A DNA stretch of 64,000 nucleotides. Origin: Sporosarcina sp. PTS2304 (GTDB taxonomy: Bacteria > Bacillota > Bacilli > Bacillales_A > Planococcaceae). The position numbers and the translations under genes are program-made. Position 1 is the stretch's first letter, and the number at the start of each line of letters is the position of its first letter. The DNA lies in contig NZ_CP031230.1 in NCBI RefSeq assembly GCF_003351785.1, positions 1,856,001 through 1,920,000 on the forward strand, read 5' to 3'. Positions 17,172 to 28,900 of the stretch are shown one piece after another. Below the pieces are notes generated by a model that was given only the letters and a program-made list of their open reading frames with translations, did not search any database and had not been told where the DNA came from.

Positions 17172-17206
17172 TAAAGCATAAACTTCCTTTTAGAAAGTTT
17201 ATGCTT
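17172..17206 (-). terminator. Hairpin terminator downstream of ssrA
   Basis: On the minus strand AAAGCATAAACTT and AAGTTTATGCTTT pair around a 9-base loop and are followed by ATTTTACT. It lies about 30 bp after the mature tmRNA 3' end, between ssrA and the ATPase gene. Confidence 0.75.
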
Positions 17207-17238
17207 TATCTTGTAATGTTATTCTCTATACAACTGTA

Positions 17239-17596
17239 TGGAGACGGTGGGAGTCGAACCCACGTCCAAAGGCTCTGCTACTTCAGCGTCTACGCGTGTA
17301 GATTGACTATTTGAGTTCGCGCGCACGTTTGCCGTCAATCAAGGCGATCCGTGGCGCTATTCCGGGAATCTCTTCTAACAGCCTCAGAATGCAGCTGTCA
17401 GCGTAGCTCACTAATAAGTGAACCTGACGCCTCCACATGAGCGATGGAGACGACAGGTAGATTCAACAGCTTACGCTGCGAATGCTAGGTTGTTGTTTTG
17501 TTTGCCAGTTATTATTAACTGTCGTTTCTGACGGAGACGATCCCTCCGACGCGCAGCTCAAGCCCAGACCACCCCTGTCGAATCCGTAACGTCCCC
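17239..17596 (-). ncRNA. ssrA: tmRNA (SsrA)
   Basis: The 5' end GGGGACGTTACGGATTCGAC and the 3' end GACTCCCACCGTCTCCA pair as the tRNA-like acceptor (GGGGAC with GTCTCC). CCA is not encoded. The T-arm GTGGGTTCGACTCCCAC is intact. The tag frame GGC AAA CAA AAC AAC AAC CTA GCA TTC GCA GCG TAA gives (A)GKQNNNLAFAA. This differs from the Bacillus subtilis tag, though it keeps the small hydrophobic end that proteases recognise. tmRNA with SmpB rescues stalled ribosomes. smpB and rnr lie directly upstream. The 3' end is the likely integration target for the adjacent small island. Confidence 0.97.
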
Positions 17597-17661
17597 GAAG
17601 GAAAGTTCGGAACCCAGGCCCGTTTCACTTAGAACGGCGGGTCGTACTTGAAACTTCTTAT

Positions 17662-17690
17662 AGTATATAATAAATCGGGTCGTTTATCAA
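17662..17690 (-). promoter_or_regulatory. ssrA promoter
   Basis: TTGATA, a 17-bp spacer and TATACT form a good SigA-type promoter about 65 bp upstream of the mature 5' end. Its -35 box overlaps the stop codon of smpB. A 5' precursor of roughly 60 bases is expected. Confidence 0.8.
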
Positions 17691-18154
17691 TCTTGTTGCT
17701 TTGCTTTAAACGCTCGCTGCATGTCCCGTTTATGTTCTTTCTCTTTCAAATCCTGACGTTTATCGTACAGCTTCTTCCCTTTCCCTACACCAATCAGCAC
17801 TTTGGCGAAACCGTCTTTAATATACATTTTCAACGGAATGATGGAATAGCCTTGTTGTTTCGTTTCGCCGATCAATGAATTGATTTGTTTCTTGTGCAAT
17901 AATAATTTGCGTGAACGAATCGGATCGTGGTTATGAATATTGCCCTGTTCGTACGGACTAATATGCATATTGGAAATCCATGCTTCGTTGTTGCGGATTA
18001 AAATGAACGCATCGCGCAATTGAACTTTGCCTTTTCTGATCGACTTGATCTCTGTGCCTTTTAAGACGATGCCGGCTTCGATCGTCTCTTCAATGGCGTA
18101 ATCGTGATTGGCTTTTTTATTCACTGCTAGTACTTTACCGGATCCTTTAGCCAT
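17687..18154 (-). CDS. smpB: SsrA-binding protein SmpB
   Basis: The product has 155 residues from the ATG at 18154 ([19 protein letters not shown]), behind a GGGGGAAG site. The longer frame to 18208 is not needed. Family signatures include [21 protein letters not shown] and a basic C-terminal tail ([17 protein letters not shown]). SmpB binds the tRNA-like domain of tmRNA and its tail probes the empty mRNA channel of stalled ribosomes. It lies between rnr and ssrA, the usual Bacilli order. Confidence 0.98.
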   Translation of the reverse strand: MAKGSGKVLAVNKKANHDYAIEETIEAGIVLKGTEIKSIRKGKVQLRDAFILIRNNEAWISNMHISPYEQGNIHNHDPIRSRKLLLHKKQINSLIGETKQQGYSIIPLKMYIKDGFAKVLIGVGKGKKLYDKRQDLKEKEHKRDMQRAFKAKQQD

Positions 18155-18229
18155 CTGTCTTCCCCCATTTTCTTCTGCCTCACCGCCTCTACATTTAGCG
18201 AACACCAAATGTAGAGAGACTGTTAGGCT

Positions 18230-20569
18230 TTATTTTTTCTTCTTGCGTTTTTTCGATTGTTTCGCGACGCCTTCATAAAACTTGCGCTTAGGCTTTTCAT
18301 GCTTTTTATTGCGTTTATCATTTGAACCTTTTTTCTTGCCTTGTCCTCGACTGCCGCCAGCACTGCCACCTTTGTTGCGGCTCGCTTGAATGACTTTCGG
18401 CGTTTCTTTACTAGAGCCTCTGAAGTTTTGAACCATGCCGACGATTTCGAAGTCGACTGCTTGTTCTTCTGGCTTGACGGATAGGACGCGTACTTTTACT
18501 TCGTCTCCGATACGGAACTGCTTGCCTGAACGTTCGCCGATCATCATCATTTGACGGTCGTCAAAACGATAGTAGTCGTCGTTCATATTTTGTACGTGAA
18601 CGAGTCCTTCAATCGTATTCTCGAGCTCGACGAATATACCGAAATTCGTGACCGAAGAAACAACACCTTCAAACTCTTCCCCAACTTTATCGACCATAAA
18701 CTGTGCTTTCTTCAATGCGTTCGTATCGCGTTCTGCATCGACGGCGCGACGTTCACGTTCGGAAGTGTGCTGCGCAATTTCCGGCAGACGTGCAGACCAG
18801 TGTGCGATCGTTTGTGCAGATAAATCTTTTTCGAATAAATACGTCCGAATTAAACGATGAACGATTAAGTCGGGATATCTGCGGATCGGTGCAGTGAAAT
18901 GCGTGTAAAATTCTGTCGATAATCCGAAGTGGCCGATGCTTTCCTGATAGTATTTCGCTTGTTGCATAGAGCGTAACAACATCGTGGAAATAACGGATTC
19001 TTCCGGCAGTCCTTCAATCGATTCGACAATTTCCTGCAATGCGCGCGGATGTACTTGGTTGCTTGTTCCTTTTACGACGATTCCGAAGTTCGTTAGGAAT
19101 TCGAAGAAGCGTTGAAGTTTTTCTTCTTTCGGGTCTTCGTGTATTCGGTAAAGGAATGGAACTTGCAGCCAGTGGAAATGTTCCGCCACTGTTTCGTTCG
19201 CGGCCAGCATGAATTCTTCGATTAATTTCTCAGAAACGGTACGCTCAATAATGACGACATCGGTTGGCCATCCTTTTTCATCGACGAGAATTTTGGATTC
19301 TTTGAAGTCGAAGTCGATAGCACCGCGGTCTTGTCGTTTTTGACGGAAAATCGCTGCGAGTGTTGCCATATCATTCAGCATCGGAACGATTTCTTCATAT
19401 TTCTTTGACAGTTCTTCGTCTTTATTGTCGATAATTTCATAGACGTCACTATATGTCATCCGATAGTTCGAGTTAATAACACTCGGATAAATTTCATGCT
19501 CGACGACTTTTCCGTTATGATCGACTTTCATTTCGCATGTCAATGTTAAGCGGTCTTCGCCAGGGTTCAGTGAACAGATTCCATTCGACAAACGGTGCGG
19601 CAACATCGGAATGACACGATCCGTCAAATAGACGCTCGTTCCGCGGTCGGCTGCTTCTACGTCCATCGGGGAGTTTTCTGTCACATAATAGCTGACGTCA
19701 GAAATATGGACGAATAAACGATACATTCCGTCGTATTCTTTCAAGACGGAAATCGCATCATCCAAGTCTTTTGCATCTGCACCATCAATTGTCATCGTCA
19801 ACTCATTGCGCAAATCTCTGCGGTTGGCGAAATCTTGTTCCTGCACAGTTGTCGGCACGCTGTTCGCATGATCTAGTACTTCTTGCGGGAATTCGACTGT
19901 AATGCCGTGTTTGTGAATGATCGATAAAATATCGACACCCGGATCATTTTTATGTCCGAGAATTTGCGTGATCATTCCTGTAGCGGATTTCTCGTCATCG
20001 GGCCAGCTCGTAATTTCCGCAATGACTTTTTGACCGTCCACCGCTTCCAATGAATGACCTTTTTCGATATAAATATCCATCGGTAACTTTTTATCATCGG
20101 CTACGACGAAACCATAGCTACTGTGATCTTGATACGTTCCGACTACTTTCGTCGTTTTTCGCTCGACGATTTTCGTAATGGTTCCTTCCCGGCGATCTCC
20201 GTGCGAATTCGCTGAGACGCGCGCGAGTACTTGGTCACCATTCATCGCACCGTTCACTTCATGTGGCGGAATGAATACATCGTCTCCTTCCACATTTTCC
20301 GGAACGACGAAACCGAAGCCTTTCGCATGTCCGATAAACTTCCCGCGGACGAGGTTCATCATTTCCGGTAAGCCGTAACGATTCGTGCGCGAGCGAACGA
20401 TTTTGCCTGACTGCTCCATTTGTACGAGCATTTTTACGAGTTCTTTAAATTCTGCCGCCTGTTCCATGCCAAGGATTTCTTGGATTTCGTGAACCGTTTT
20501 CGGCTGGTAGGACGACTCCTCCATTACAGACAGAATTTGTTGTTGTAGTTCTTTTTCAAATGAGTCCAA
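18230..20569 (-). CDS. rnr: Ribonuclease R
   Basis: The product has 779 residues starting with TTG behind AAGGAGGAG. The order is an N-terminal winged-helix region, cold-shock domains ([16 protein letters not shown]), the RNB catalytic domain with [13 protein letters not shown] metal-binding aspartates, an S1 domain ([17 protein letters not shown]) and a lysine-rich tail ending in KKRKKKK. It is a processive 3'-5' exoribonuclease that degrades structured and non-stop mRNA with SmpB-tmRNA, consistent with its position just upstream of smpB. Confidence 0.98.
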   Translation of the reverse strand: MDSFEKELQQQILSVMEESSYQPKTVHEIQEILGMEQAAEFKELVKMLVQMEQSGKIVRSRTNRYGLPEMMNLVRGKFIGHAKGFGFVVPENVEGDDVFIPPHEVNGAMNGDQVLARVSANSHGDRREGTITKIVERKTTKVVGTYQDHSSYGFVVADDKKLPMDIYIEKGHSLEAVDGQKVIAEITSWPDDEKSATGMITQILGHKNDPGVDILSIIHKHGITVEFPQEVLDHANSVPTTVQEQDFANRRDLRNELTMTIDGADAKDLDDAISVLKEYDGMYRLFVHISDVSYYVTENSPMDVEAADRGTSVYLTDRVIPMLPHRLSNGICSLNPGEDRLTLTCEMKVDHNGKVVEHEIYPSVINSNYRMTYSDVYEIIDNKDEELSKKYEEIVPMLNDMATLAAIFRQKRQDRGAIDFDFKESKILVDEKGWPTDVVIIERTVSEKLIEEFMLAANETVAEHFHWLQVPFLYRIHEDPKEEKLQRFFEFLTNFGIVVKGTSNQVHPRALQEIVESIEGLPEESVISTMLLRSMQQAKYYQESIGHFGLSTEFYTHFTAPIRRYPDLIVHRLIRTYLFEKDLSAQTIAHWSARLPEIAQHTSERERRAVDAERDTNALKKAQFMVDKVGEEFEGVVSSVTNFGIFVELENTIEGLVHVQNMNDDYYRFDDRQMMMIGERSGKQFRIGDEVKVRVLSVKPEEQAVDFEIVGMVQNFRGSSKETPKVIQASRNKGGSAGGSRGQGKKKGSNDKRNKKHEKPKRKFYEGVAKQSKKRKKKK

Positions 20570-20608
20570 ACAATCATCTCCTCCTTTTACTTGTATGTTC
20601 CCCTTTAT

Positions 20609-21355
20609 TCACTCTTGCCAATCAAGAGATTCTAGAAATTCCAGCACGTTTTCGTGAAGTTGTGCTTTTTCCGGACCTAATGTTATGACATGGCCGGACT
20701 CTTCGTACCATTGCAGTTGTTTGTCGGTAGATTCCGCTTCATCGTATATGATTTGTGCTGACTGTGGATCGATCACTTCGTCGTGACGCGATTGAATGAC
20801 GAGTAGCGGCGTATAAATGCAGTCGACTTTTCTCCGCACACCGTCAACCATTGCGCCTAAATCGGCAAGGCCTGGCATGGACTTCGTTTTCCACTCCGCC
20901 ATTTCAGCGGTGATTTGATCTGCGTCTTTGCCTGCGAACTTTTTGTAGTCACGTGCATATTTCAAGACGCCTGTCCACATGAGATCGGTTGTTTTCATAG
21001 ACATTGGCGCACACATCGTGACGACTCCTTTTAACGGAAACCGTGCCGCAAGTTTCAATGAAAAAACACCGCCAAGTGATAATCCCGCCACTGCAATTTC
21101 TTCATAGCCTGCCTCTTTCAGCTGATTGTATGCATGTAGCACATCTTCCCACCACTGTGCAGGATTCGTTTTGATCAATTCTTCCGGTGGCACGCCATGT
21201 CCGCGGTAATGAGGCGCTAGTGAAGTGTAATGATGTTTTTCCAAAAATCGGCCGAGCATTCGAACGTCTGCGGATGTACCGGTGAAACCGTGCAACAGTA
21301 AGACCGCGCGTTTGCCGTGTTCAAAGAAAAATGGTTTCGGCTGAGCGATTCGCAT
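20609..21355 (-). CDS. est: Carboxylesterase (Est30/YvaK type)
   Basis: The product is a 248-residue alpha/beta hydrolase. The oxyanion region is HGFTGTS (22-28) and the nucleophile is Ser93 in GLSLGG. The acid is in SRHDEVID and the base in ESGHVI near the C-terminus. It matches the Bacilli carboxylesterase that sits between secG and rnr and hydrolyses short-chain esters. The physiological substrate is not known. Confidence 0.93.
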   Translation of the reverse strand: MRIAQPKPFFFEHGKRAVLLLHGFTGTSADVRMLGRFLEKHHYTSLAPHYRGHGVPPEELIKTNPAQWWEDVLHAYNQLKEAGYEEIAVAGLSLGGVFSLKLAARFPLKGVVTMCAPMSMKTTDLMWTGVLKYARDYKKFAGKDADQITAEMAEWKTKSMPGLADLGAMVDGVRRKVDCIYTPLLVIQSRHDEVIDPQSAQIIYDEAESTDKQLQWYEESGHVITLGPEKAQLHENVLEFLESLDWQE

Positions 21356-21373
21356 GTCTTTCGTTCCTTTCTA

Positions 21374-21410
21374 AGAAAAGCGCCTGACCGTTCAATCGTG
21401 GTCAGGCGCT
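21374..21410 (-). terminator. Terminator after secG
   Basis: AGCGCCTGACC and GGTCAGGCGCT pair perfectly and are followed on the minus strand by TTTCTTAG. It separates secG from est. Confidence 0.8.
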
Positions 21411-21417
21411 CGCATGT

Positions 21418-21645
21418 TTATATTTTCATAATCGCAATGGTTAAGACAAAAAATAAGACGGATAGAACCAATGTAGCTCTTTGAAGAACTAAGTCCAATC
21501 CACGAGCTTTTTGTTTTCCGAAAAGTTGTTCAGCCCCGCCGGAGATGGCTCCTGACAGTCCTGCACTTTTACCGGATTGCAATAATACAACAACAATTAA
21601 AGCTATAGCTACAACTACAAGCGATGCTGTTAACACGGCATGCAT
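21418..21645 (-). CDS. secG: Preprotein translocase subunit SecG
   Basis: The product has 75 residues from the ATG at 21645, eight bases after GGAGG. Two membrane helices flank a loop with the family signature [20 protein letters not shown] and [10 protein letters not shown]. SecG binds SecYE and aids SecA-driven export. It lies between eno and est, as in Bacillus. Confidence 0.96.
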   Translation of the reverse strand: MHAVLTASLVVVAIALIVVVLLQSGKSAGLSGAISGGAEQLFGKQKARGLDLVLQRATLVLSVLFFVLTIAIMKI

Positions 21646-21703
21646 GTTTTCCACCTCCAAAATAGCAAATCACACAGTTCTATTTTAGCAAAGCTAGGTC
21701 ATC

Positions 21704-21731
21704 GGCACAACCTTTAGTTGCAAATTGTGCC
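21704..21731 (-). repeat. Hairpin in the eno-secG gap
   Basis: GGCACAA and TTGTGCC form a 7-bp stem, with no T-tract. It may be a weak terminator or a processing signal. The sequence TTGTGC, 17 bp, TAAAAT partly overlaps it and could be a secG promoter. Confidence 0.35.
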
Positions 21732-21752
21732 AACTCCCGAGCGGTGGACGTT

Positions 21753-23060
<1,308 letters not shown>

Positions 23061-24587
23061 TTAGAATAATGATTTTCCGGTCATTTCTACCGGTTGTGGA
23101 ATTCCTAACATTTTCAACATCGTTGGTGCTAAGTCGGCAAGAATGCCATCTGTCCGCAATGTAATGTCTGGCTGTGTAATGATGACAGGTACCGGATTTG
23201 TCGTATGCGCCGTCATCGGCTGTCCGCCGATTGTCGTCACTTCATCTGCATTGCCGTGGTCTGCCGTGACGATTGCTGAACCGCCTTTCGCAAACAACGC
23301 GTCGATGATTCGGCCAAGACACTCATCTACTGTTTCAATCGCTTTGACAGTAGGTTCGAGCATGCCGCTGTGACCGACCATATCCGGGTTTGCGAAGTTC
23401 AAAATAATCGCATCTTGTCGTTCTGCCTCGATTTCTGCGATTAACGCATCCGTCACTTCATAAGCGCTCATTTCCGGCTGCAAATCATACGTTGCCACTT
23501 TCGGCGAATTGATCAAAATCCGAGTTTCCCCTTCAAATGTCTCTTCGCGTCCGCCACTCATAAAGAATGTAACATGCGGATACTTTTCTGTCTCGGCAAT
23601 ACGCAACTGACGCTTGCCACGATCTTCGAGCACTTCACCGATCGTTTTCGTCAAATTGACGTTATGAAAGACAATATCTGCCACCACATCATCATTATAA
23701 TGCGTAAAGCCGACAAAATGTAAGTCTGTAAATTTCTTCACGCCTCGATCGAAGCCGTCAAAGTCCGGCTGTGTGAACGCGCGCGACAATTGAATTGCAC
23801 GATCCGGTCGGAAGTTGAAGAACACGACCGCATCTCCGTTTTCGACAGTGGCGACCGGCTTGCCATCTTGTTGGATGACGAACGGTTCAATAAATTCATC
23901 ATGTATTTCTTCGGTATAAGAAGCACGAACTCCTTCTTCGGCCGATTCAAAAGTAGTACCGATCCCGTAAACCATTGCGTCATACGTTTTCTGTACGCGA
24001 TCCCAGCGTTTATCACGATCCATCGCAAAGTAACGGCCGGACACCGTCGCAATTTGCCCGATGCCTACTTCTTCCATCACATTTTCCGTACGTTTCAAGT
24101 AAGGCAGGGCAGTTGTCGGGCCTACATCACGTCCATCTAAGAACGCATGTACATACACTTTCTCCACACCTGACTCTTTCGCTAGTTTCAATAAAGCAAA
24201 TAAATGTTCATAGTGACTGTGGACACCACCGTCAGATAATAATCCCATGACGTGAAGGGCGGACTTTTTCGTTTTGACATGTTCCATCGTCTCTACTAAT
24301 GTCGCATTTTCAAAAAACTCGCCTTCTCGAATCGACTTATTAATGCGTGTCAAACTTTGATAGACGATGCGTCCAGCACCGATGTTCAAGTGCCCCACTT
24401 CAGAGTTCCCCATTTGCCCTTCAGGTAACCCTACATCTTCTCCGCATGCACTTAACGTCGCATGCGGAAAGTTTTTCATCAGTAACTCGATATTCGGAAT
24501 TTTCGCGTGCGCCACTGCGTTACCGTATGTTTCTTCCCGTAATCCGAAACCATCCAGAATGATGAGCGCGACTGGATTATTCGGCAT
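23061..24587 (-). CDS. gpmI: Cofactor-independent phosphoglycerate mutase
   Basis: The product has 508 residues. The N-terminus [12 protein letters not shown] carries the first Mn ligand. [15 protein letters not shown] holds the phosphorylated serine, SDGGVHSH follows, and VTADHGNAD is the second metal site. It interconverts 3- and 2-phosphoglycerate and needs Mn2+ in Bacilli. Its start overlaps tpiA by 11 bp, so the two are coupled. Confidence 0.99.
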   Translation of the reverse strand: MPNNPVALIILDGFGLREETYGNAVAHAKIPNIELLMKNFPHATLSACGEDVGLPEGQMGNSEVGHLNIGAGRIVYQSLTRINKSIREGEFFENATLVETMEHVKTKKSALHVMGLLSDGGVHSHYEHLFALLKLAKESGVEKVYVHAFLDGRDVGPTTALPYLKRTENVMEEVGIGQIATVSGRYFAMDRDKRWDRVQKTYDAMVYGIGTTFESAEEGVRASYTEEIHDEFIEPFVIQQDGKPVATVENGDAVVFFNFRPDRAIQLSRAFTQPDFDGFDRGVKKFTDLHFVGFTHYNDDVVADIVFHNVNLTKTIGEVLEDRGKRQLRIAETEKYPHVTFFMSGGREETFEGETRILINSPKVATYDLQPEMSAYEVTDALIAEIEAERQDAIILNFANPDMVGHSGMLEPTVKAIETVDECLGRIIDALFAKGGSAIVTADHGNADEVTTIGGQPMTAHTTNPVPVIITQPDITLRTDGILADLAPTMLKMLGIPQPVEMTGKSLF

Positions 24588-25341
24588 GCGTTCCAGCCTC
24601 CACTAATTGAACGAACGCTTCAGGATCCAGGCTCGCTCCGCCGACAAGTGCCCCGTCAATATGTTCCTTGCTCAGCAATTCTGAAATGTTTTCCGGCTTG
24701 ACGCTGCCGCCGTATTGAATGCGGATCGCGTCCGCTACTTCTTTCGTGTAAAGCGTTTCGATTTTATGGCGAATCGCTCCACACACTTCATTGGCATCGT
24801 CCGCTGTGGCAGTTTTCCCTGTACCAATCGCCCAAATAGGTTCGTACGCAATGACTGCCCGTTTCGCTTGTTCGGCTGTTACGTCAGCGAATGCTTTCTC
24901 CACTTGTTCGGATACAATCGACACCGTTTCAAGCGCTTCCCGTTGCTCCAATGTCTCTCCTACACAGACGATCGGTGTCAACTGATGAGCGAATGCTGCG
25001 TGGACTTTCTTGTTGACGGCGCTGTCTGTTTCATTGAAATATTGACGGCGCTCGGAATGTCCAAGAATGACGTAGTGTGCCCCTAGATTTTCGAGCATTG
25101 CCGGGCTGATTTCACCTGTAAATGCTCCTTCTACTGTGTCATGCATCGTTTGTGCGCCGACTTTTACTGCGCTCGTCTCAAAGCGCTGCAACAAATCCCC
25201 TATATACAGTGCAGGCGGACAGATGACTGCCTCCACTTGATCTGATGCAGTGAGTCGTTCTTTCATTTGTTCCGCAAATTCCGCTGCTTCATTGGAAAGC
25301 TTGTACATTTTCCAGTTCCCTGCAATAATTCGTTTTCGCAA
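24577..25341 (-). CDS. tpiA: Triosephosphate isomerase
   Basis: The product has 254 residues: GNWKMYK at the N-terminus, the catalytic His in ILGHSERR, the Glu in [12 protein letters not shown] and a phosphate-binding loop ending in GGASLD. It interconverts dihydroxyacetone phosphate and glyceraldehyde 3-phosphate. It lies 11 bp downstream of pgk. Confidence 0.99.
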   Translation of the reverse strand: MRKRIIAGNWKMYKLSNEAAEFAEQMKERLTASDQVEAVICPPALYIGDLLQRFETSAVKVGAQTMHDTVEGAFTGEISPAMLENLGAHYVILGHSERRQYFNETDSAVNKKVHAAFAHQLTPIVCVGETLEQREALETVSIVSEQVEKAFADVTAEQAKRAVIAYEPIWAIGTGKTATADDANEVCGAIRHKIETLYTKEVADAIRIQYGGSVKPENISELLSKEHIDGALVGGASLDPEAFVQLVEAGTHAE

Positions 25342-25352
25342 AAGAATTCCTC

Positions 25353-26540
25353 CTATTCTCGATCTTGTAATACGGCTACTCCCGGTAATTCGATGCCTTC
25401 CATAAATTCCAGTGAAGCACCGCCACCTGTCGATACGTGGTCCATATGTTTTGCCACTTCAAACTTCTCAACAGCTGCTGCTGAATCTCCACCGCCAATT
25501 ACAGTATAAGCATTTGTTTCCGCCATCGCATCTGCCACGGTCTTCGTACCATTCGCAAACGGTTCCATTTCAAAGACACCCATCGGACCGTTCCAAATGA
25601 CGAACTTCGAGTCTTTTATCACTTGTTTATAACGCTCAGCTGTTTCCGGTCCAATATCAAGACCCATCCAGCCTTTGGAAATGTCATCTACAGAAACTGT
25701 TTTCGTGTTGGCATCTACTGAAAACGCGTCCGCCACTACCGCATCTGTCGGCAAGTACAGATTCACAGACTTTTCTTTCGCCTTTTCAATGAAGGACTGT
25801 GCCAATTCCACTTTGTCTTCTTCTACTAACGAATCGCCCGTCTCATATCCTTGCGCACGTGTAAACGTATACGACAATCCGCCACCGATCAATAAGTTAT
25901 CGACTTTATCCAATAAATTATCGATGACACCGATTTTATCTTTTACTTTTGCTCCACCGATAATCGCAGTGAATGGTCGTTCTGGATCGGATAATGCTTT
26001 GCCAAGGACGTCTAATTCCTTTTCAAGTAAGAATCCTAGAACACCAGGTATGTATTGTGCAATACCGGCAGTTGAAGAGTGTGCACGGTGCGCTGTTCCA
26101 AATGCATCATTGACGAACACATCCGCAAGATCCGCGAATTTCTTCGATAGTTCCGGATCATTTTTCTCTTCGCCTGGATTAAAGCGAACGTTTTCAAGCA
26201 AAATCACTTCGCCGTCTTTCATGTCAGCAATCGCTTGTTCTACTTCTTCGCCGATCGAGGTGTCTACTTTCCGTACTTTTTTACCGAGAAGTTCAGACAA
26301 TGTATCTCCCGCAGGTGTCAATCGCATATCTTCTTTGACTTCACCTTTCGGACGACCTAAGTGACTCGCCAAAATTACTTTCGCGCCTTCACCTACCATA
26401 TACTGAATAGTCGGCAATGCCGCGCGGATCCGTGTGTCATCCGTCACTTGACCGTCTTCCATTGGCACGTTAAAATCGACACGGCAAAATACGCGCTTGC
26501 CCTGTAATTCGATATCTCTAATCGTTTTTTTCAACTTCAT
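25353..26540 (-). CDS. pgk: Phosphoglycerate kinase
   Basis: The product has 395 residues from the ATG at 26540, behind GGAGGA. The longer frame to 26603 runs through the terminator hairpin and is rejected. [19 protein letters not shown] and the nucleotide-binding [12 protein letters not shown] segment are family signatures. It makes ATP from 1,3-bisphosphoglycerate. A hairpin lies between gapA and pgk. Confidence 0.99.
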   Translation of the reverse strand: MKLKKTIRDIELQGKRVFCRVDFNVPMEDGQVTDDTRIRAALPTIQYMVGEGAKVILASHLGRPKGEVKEDMRLTPAGDTLSELLGKKVRKVDTSIGEEVEQAIADMKDGEVILLENVRFNPGEEKNDPELSKKFADLADVFVNDAFGTAHRAHSSTAGIAQYIPGVLGFLLEKELDVLGKALSDPERPFTAIIGGAKVKDKIGVIDNLLDKVDNLLIGGGLSYTFTRAQGYETGDSLVEEDKVELAQSFIEKAKEKSVNLYLPTDAVVADAFSVDANTKTVSVDDISKGWMGLDIGPETAERYKQVIKDSKFVIWNGPMGVFEMEPFANGTKTVADAMAETNAYTVIGGGDSAAAVEKFEVAKHMDHVSTGGGASLEFMEGIELPGVAVLQDRE

Positions 26541-26561
26541 AGATAAGTCCTCCTCCGAGAT

Positions 26562-26597
26562 AATATAAAAAGAGGAACGGGTTTCTCCGTTCCTCTC
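26562..26597 (-). terminator. Intra-operon hairpin terminator between gapA and pgk
   Basis: AGAGGAACGG and CCGTTCCTCT form a strong stem followed by TTTTATATT on the minus strand, 20 bases before the pgk ribosome site. It would lower pgk-eno expression relative to gapA. A TATAAT lies just upstream of it but lacks a clear -35. Confidence 0.75.
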
Positions 26598-26672
26598 ACC
26601 CATATTTATTCATTATAATCGGTTCACTGTAGAATGGCTATGTTTAATAGTAGATTCCTATGAATTAGCGAT

Positions 26673-27680
26673 TTACAGGCCCTGTTTTTGCATGTAGCGA
26701 GCTAAATCTATACAACGTGCAGAGTAGCCTGATTCATTATCGTACCAAGAAATTACTTTTACTAAATTGCCTTCCATGACCATCGTAGATAATCCGTCAA
26801 CTGTAGAAGATGCGGTGTTGCCGTTGTAGTCGATTGAAACTAAAGGCAGCTCGCTGTAGTATAAGTAGCCTTTCAGCTCGTTTTCAGAAGCTTTTTTCAA
26901 GACTTCGTTTACTTGCTCCGCTGTTACTTCTTGGTTTAACTCTGTCACGAAGTCAACGAGTGACACGTTCGGAGTCGGTACGCGTACTGCCATTCCGTCC
27001 AATTTACCTTTTAGTTCAGGAATGACTTTTGTTACTGCAGATGCTGCACCTGTAGATGTAGGAATCATTGACTCCGCCGCCGCACGCGCACGTCTGTAAT
27101 CATCATGCGGAAGATCTAAAATGCGCTGGTCATTCGTGTAGGAGTGAATCGTTGTCATCATTCCGCGCTTAATACCGAACTCGTCATTCAATACTTTCAC
27201 GACTGGTGCCAAACAGTTTGTCGTACATGATGCATTGGAGACGATCTGATCGTTTGCCGCATCGTATGTTTCTTCATTGACACCCATAACTAATGTTGTC
27301 ATCTCGCCTTTTGCCGGAGCAGACAAGATCACTTTTTTAGCTCCTGCGTCGATATGCTTTTGCAGTGATTTTGTATCGCGGAATACTCCCGTACAATCAA
27401 TGACGATATCAATGCCCAAGTCTTTCCAAGGCAAGTTCGCAGGGTCTTTTTCTGCAAATACTTTCACTTTCTGATCGTTGACAATCAATGAAGATTCATC
27501 TGATTGTACATCTGCATCTAATACTCCGTGAACAGAATCGTATTTCAGCAAGTGTGCAAGCATAGCTGCATCCGTCAAGTCATTGATTGCTACCACTTCT
27601 ACATCTTCTGTCTTCAATGTTTCACGTAATACCACTCGTCCAATACGTCCAAATCCGTTAATCGCTAGTTTCAATGTCAT
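26673..27680 (-). CDS. gapA: Glyceraldehyde-3-phosphate dehydrogenase, glycolytic type
   Basis: The product has 335 residues. The Rossmann start is INGFGRIGR, the catalytic Cys152 is in SNASCTTNC, and the motif AINDLTDAAMLAHLLKYDSV is typical of the NAD-dependent glycolytic enzyme, not the gluconeogenic GapB. It follows cggR by 54 bp. CggR represses the operon in relatives. Confidence 0.98.
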   Translation of the reverse strand: MTLKLAINGFGRIGRVVLRETLKTEDVEVVAINDLTDAAMLAHLLKYDSVHGVLDADVQSDESSLIVNDQKVKVFAEKDPANLPWKDLGIDIVIDCTGVFRDTKSLQKHIDAGAKKVILSAPAKGEMTTLVMGVNEETYDAANDQIVSNASCTTNCLAPVVKVLNDEFGIKRGMMTTIHSYTNDQRILDLPHDDYRRARAAAESMIPTSTGAASAVTKVIPELKGKLDGMAVRVPTPNVSLVDFVTELNQEVTAEQVNEVLKKASENELKGYLYYSELPLVSIDYNGNTASSTVDGLSTMVMEGNLVKVISWYDNESGYSARCIDLARYMQKQGL

Positions 27681-27734
27681 AAAAAATCGCCTCCGTATAA
27701 TGTAATACTATATATTTGCCCAACGTACGGGCGG

Positions 27735-28811
27735 TTAGCCTTTTTTCATTAGCGCCAGCATTTCTTCTGCCGCTGCTTCATCTGTTAATAAAATGGTTTG
27801 AGACGGTGCACCGGCCAAATAAGAAAGAATCGCCTGTGCTTTACTTTTCCCGCCTGCTACCGCAAATAATAAAGGTACTTGTTGAAGCTGCTCAATCTGA
27901 ATCCCGACTGTGCGAATGCGGTGGACAATTTCCCCTTGCTGATTAAAGTAAAAGCCGAATGCTTCTCCTTTCGCTTGGCGTTCCATAAGAATTTGCTGTT
28001 CTTCCTCTGAAGAGTTTCGTAACAGTGCCATCCGAGTCGCATCGCCAATGCCATGTATGACACATTCCGTTTTACTATATAACTCGAGCATCTCTTTCGC
28101 GGCAGGTTCATGCTGGAATACTGCATGTGCCTCTTCACTGAGAGTATCTGGATAATAAAACGCTTTGTACGATGCATCACACGCTTCAGCAAACGAAGCA
28201 GCAATCATATTCGCCTGTAATCCAAGTTCTTCGCCAACTCCGCCTCTTGCAGCGATGAATAACAGATCTGATAATTCATCAGTTTGCATAAAGGCCGGAA
28301 CCATAGCTACGGAACTACCGCCAGTCACTGCTACAATTTTGTGCTTTTGAATTTGGCTACGGAATTGCTTTGCTGTCTGCATGCCGAGAAGTCGTTTTGT
28401 TACATCCGAGTAATCGGAGTCGCCTTCTACTACATGGACTTTTTTAATAGCTAACCGTTCTGCCAGTTCACTCGCCAATTGACGCCTGCCTGATCTTTCT
28501 TCAATCGTATCATGTAAAGCAAAAAGAACTTCTATACCTTTTTCTGTGACCGACACGCCTTCTTTTGCAATATGTGCCAAGTCTTGCTCTTTTAATAACT
28601 CCAGCATCGATCGTGTTTCACGTTCTGAATAACCGGACATCGAACTCAGCGTCCGTCTTCCCACAGGGCCTGATAATTTTATAAGTTTCAGCATATGATA
28701 CCGTTGCTCTATTAATGTAGGAAGTTCAGGTACAAGTGCGAGTTGTGCATCGGTAAATGATAAGTTCAATTTCATCACTCTTTTCGACGTGGGTCGCATT
28801 TGATCCATCAT
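27735..28811 (-). CDS. cggR: Central glycolytic genes regulator CggR
   Basis: The product is a 358-residue SorC-family repressor. A winged helix near residues 50-90 (GRRTLSSMSGYSERETRSML) is followed by a sugar-phosphate isomerase-like effector domain with VTGGSSVAMVP. Fructose-1,6-bisphosphate relieves repression in relatives. The ATG at 28811 lies 12 bases after AGGTGGG, while the internal ATG at 28775 has a poorer site, so the exact start is uncertain. It heads the glycolytic operon and so controls itself and gapA. Confidence 0.95.
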   Translation of the reverse strand: MMDQMRPTSKRVMKLNLSFTDAQLALVPELPTLIEQRYHMLKLIKLSGPVGRRTLSSMSGYSERETRSMLELLKEQDLAHIAKEGVSVTEKGIEVLFALHDTIEERSGRRQLASELAERLAIKKVHVVEGDSDYSDVTKRLLGMQTAKQFRSQIQKHKIVAVTGGSSVAMVPAFMQTDELSDLLFIAARGGVGEELGLQANMIAASFAEACDASYKAFYYPDTLSEEAHAVFQHEPAAKEMLELYSKTECVIHGIGDATRMALLRNSSEEEQQILMERQAKGEAFGFYFNQQGEIVHRIRTVGIQIEQLQQVPLLFAVAGGKSKAQAILSYLAGAPSQTILLTDEAAAEEMLALMKKG

Positions 28812-28854
28812 TTATAAAAGCGTCCCACCTACAATAAAAAAATACTATAACGTT

Positions 28855-28883
28855 AGTATAGCATTTTGCAAAATGAAACACAA
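28855..28883 (-). promoter_or_regulatory. cggR-gapA operon promoter
   Basis: TTGTGT, a 17-bp spacer and TATACT. The spacer contains a perfect 14-bp palindrome, CATTTTGCAAAATG, and TAACGTTA follows the -10 box. Either palindrome could be an operator. No classic CggR tandem CGGGAC site was seen. Confidence 0.7.
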
Positions 28884-28886
28884 CAA

Positions 28887-28900
28887 AGAAAGCGTTTTCA
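28887..28900. promoter_or_regulatory. Candidate cre (CcpA) site
   Basis: AGAAAGCGTTTTCA matches the cre consensus TGAAAGCGTTTTCA at 13 of 14 positions. It lies directly upstream of the cggR -35 box and overlaps the stop of the small redoxin gene. The position suggests CcpA activation or roadblock-type control. Confidence 0.65.

Noticed and set aside
25675..26364. 229-codon plus-strand frame opposite pgk
   Set aside because: Shadow frame of a highly conserved gene; no ribosome site.
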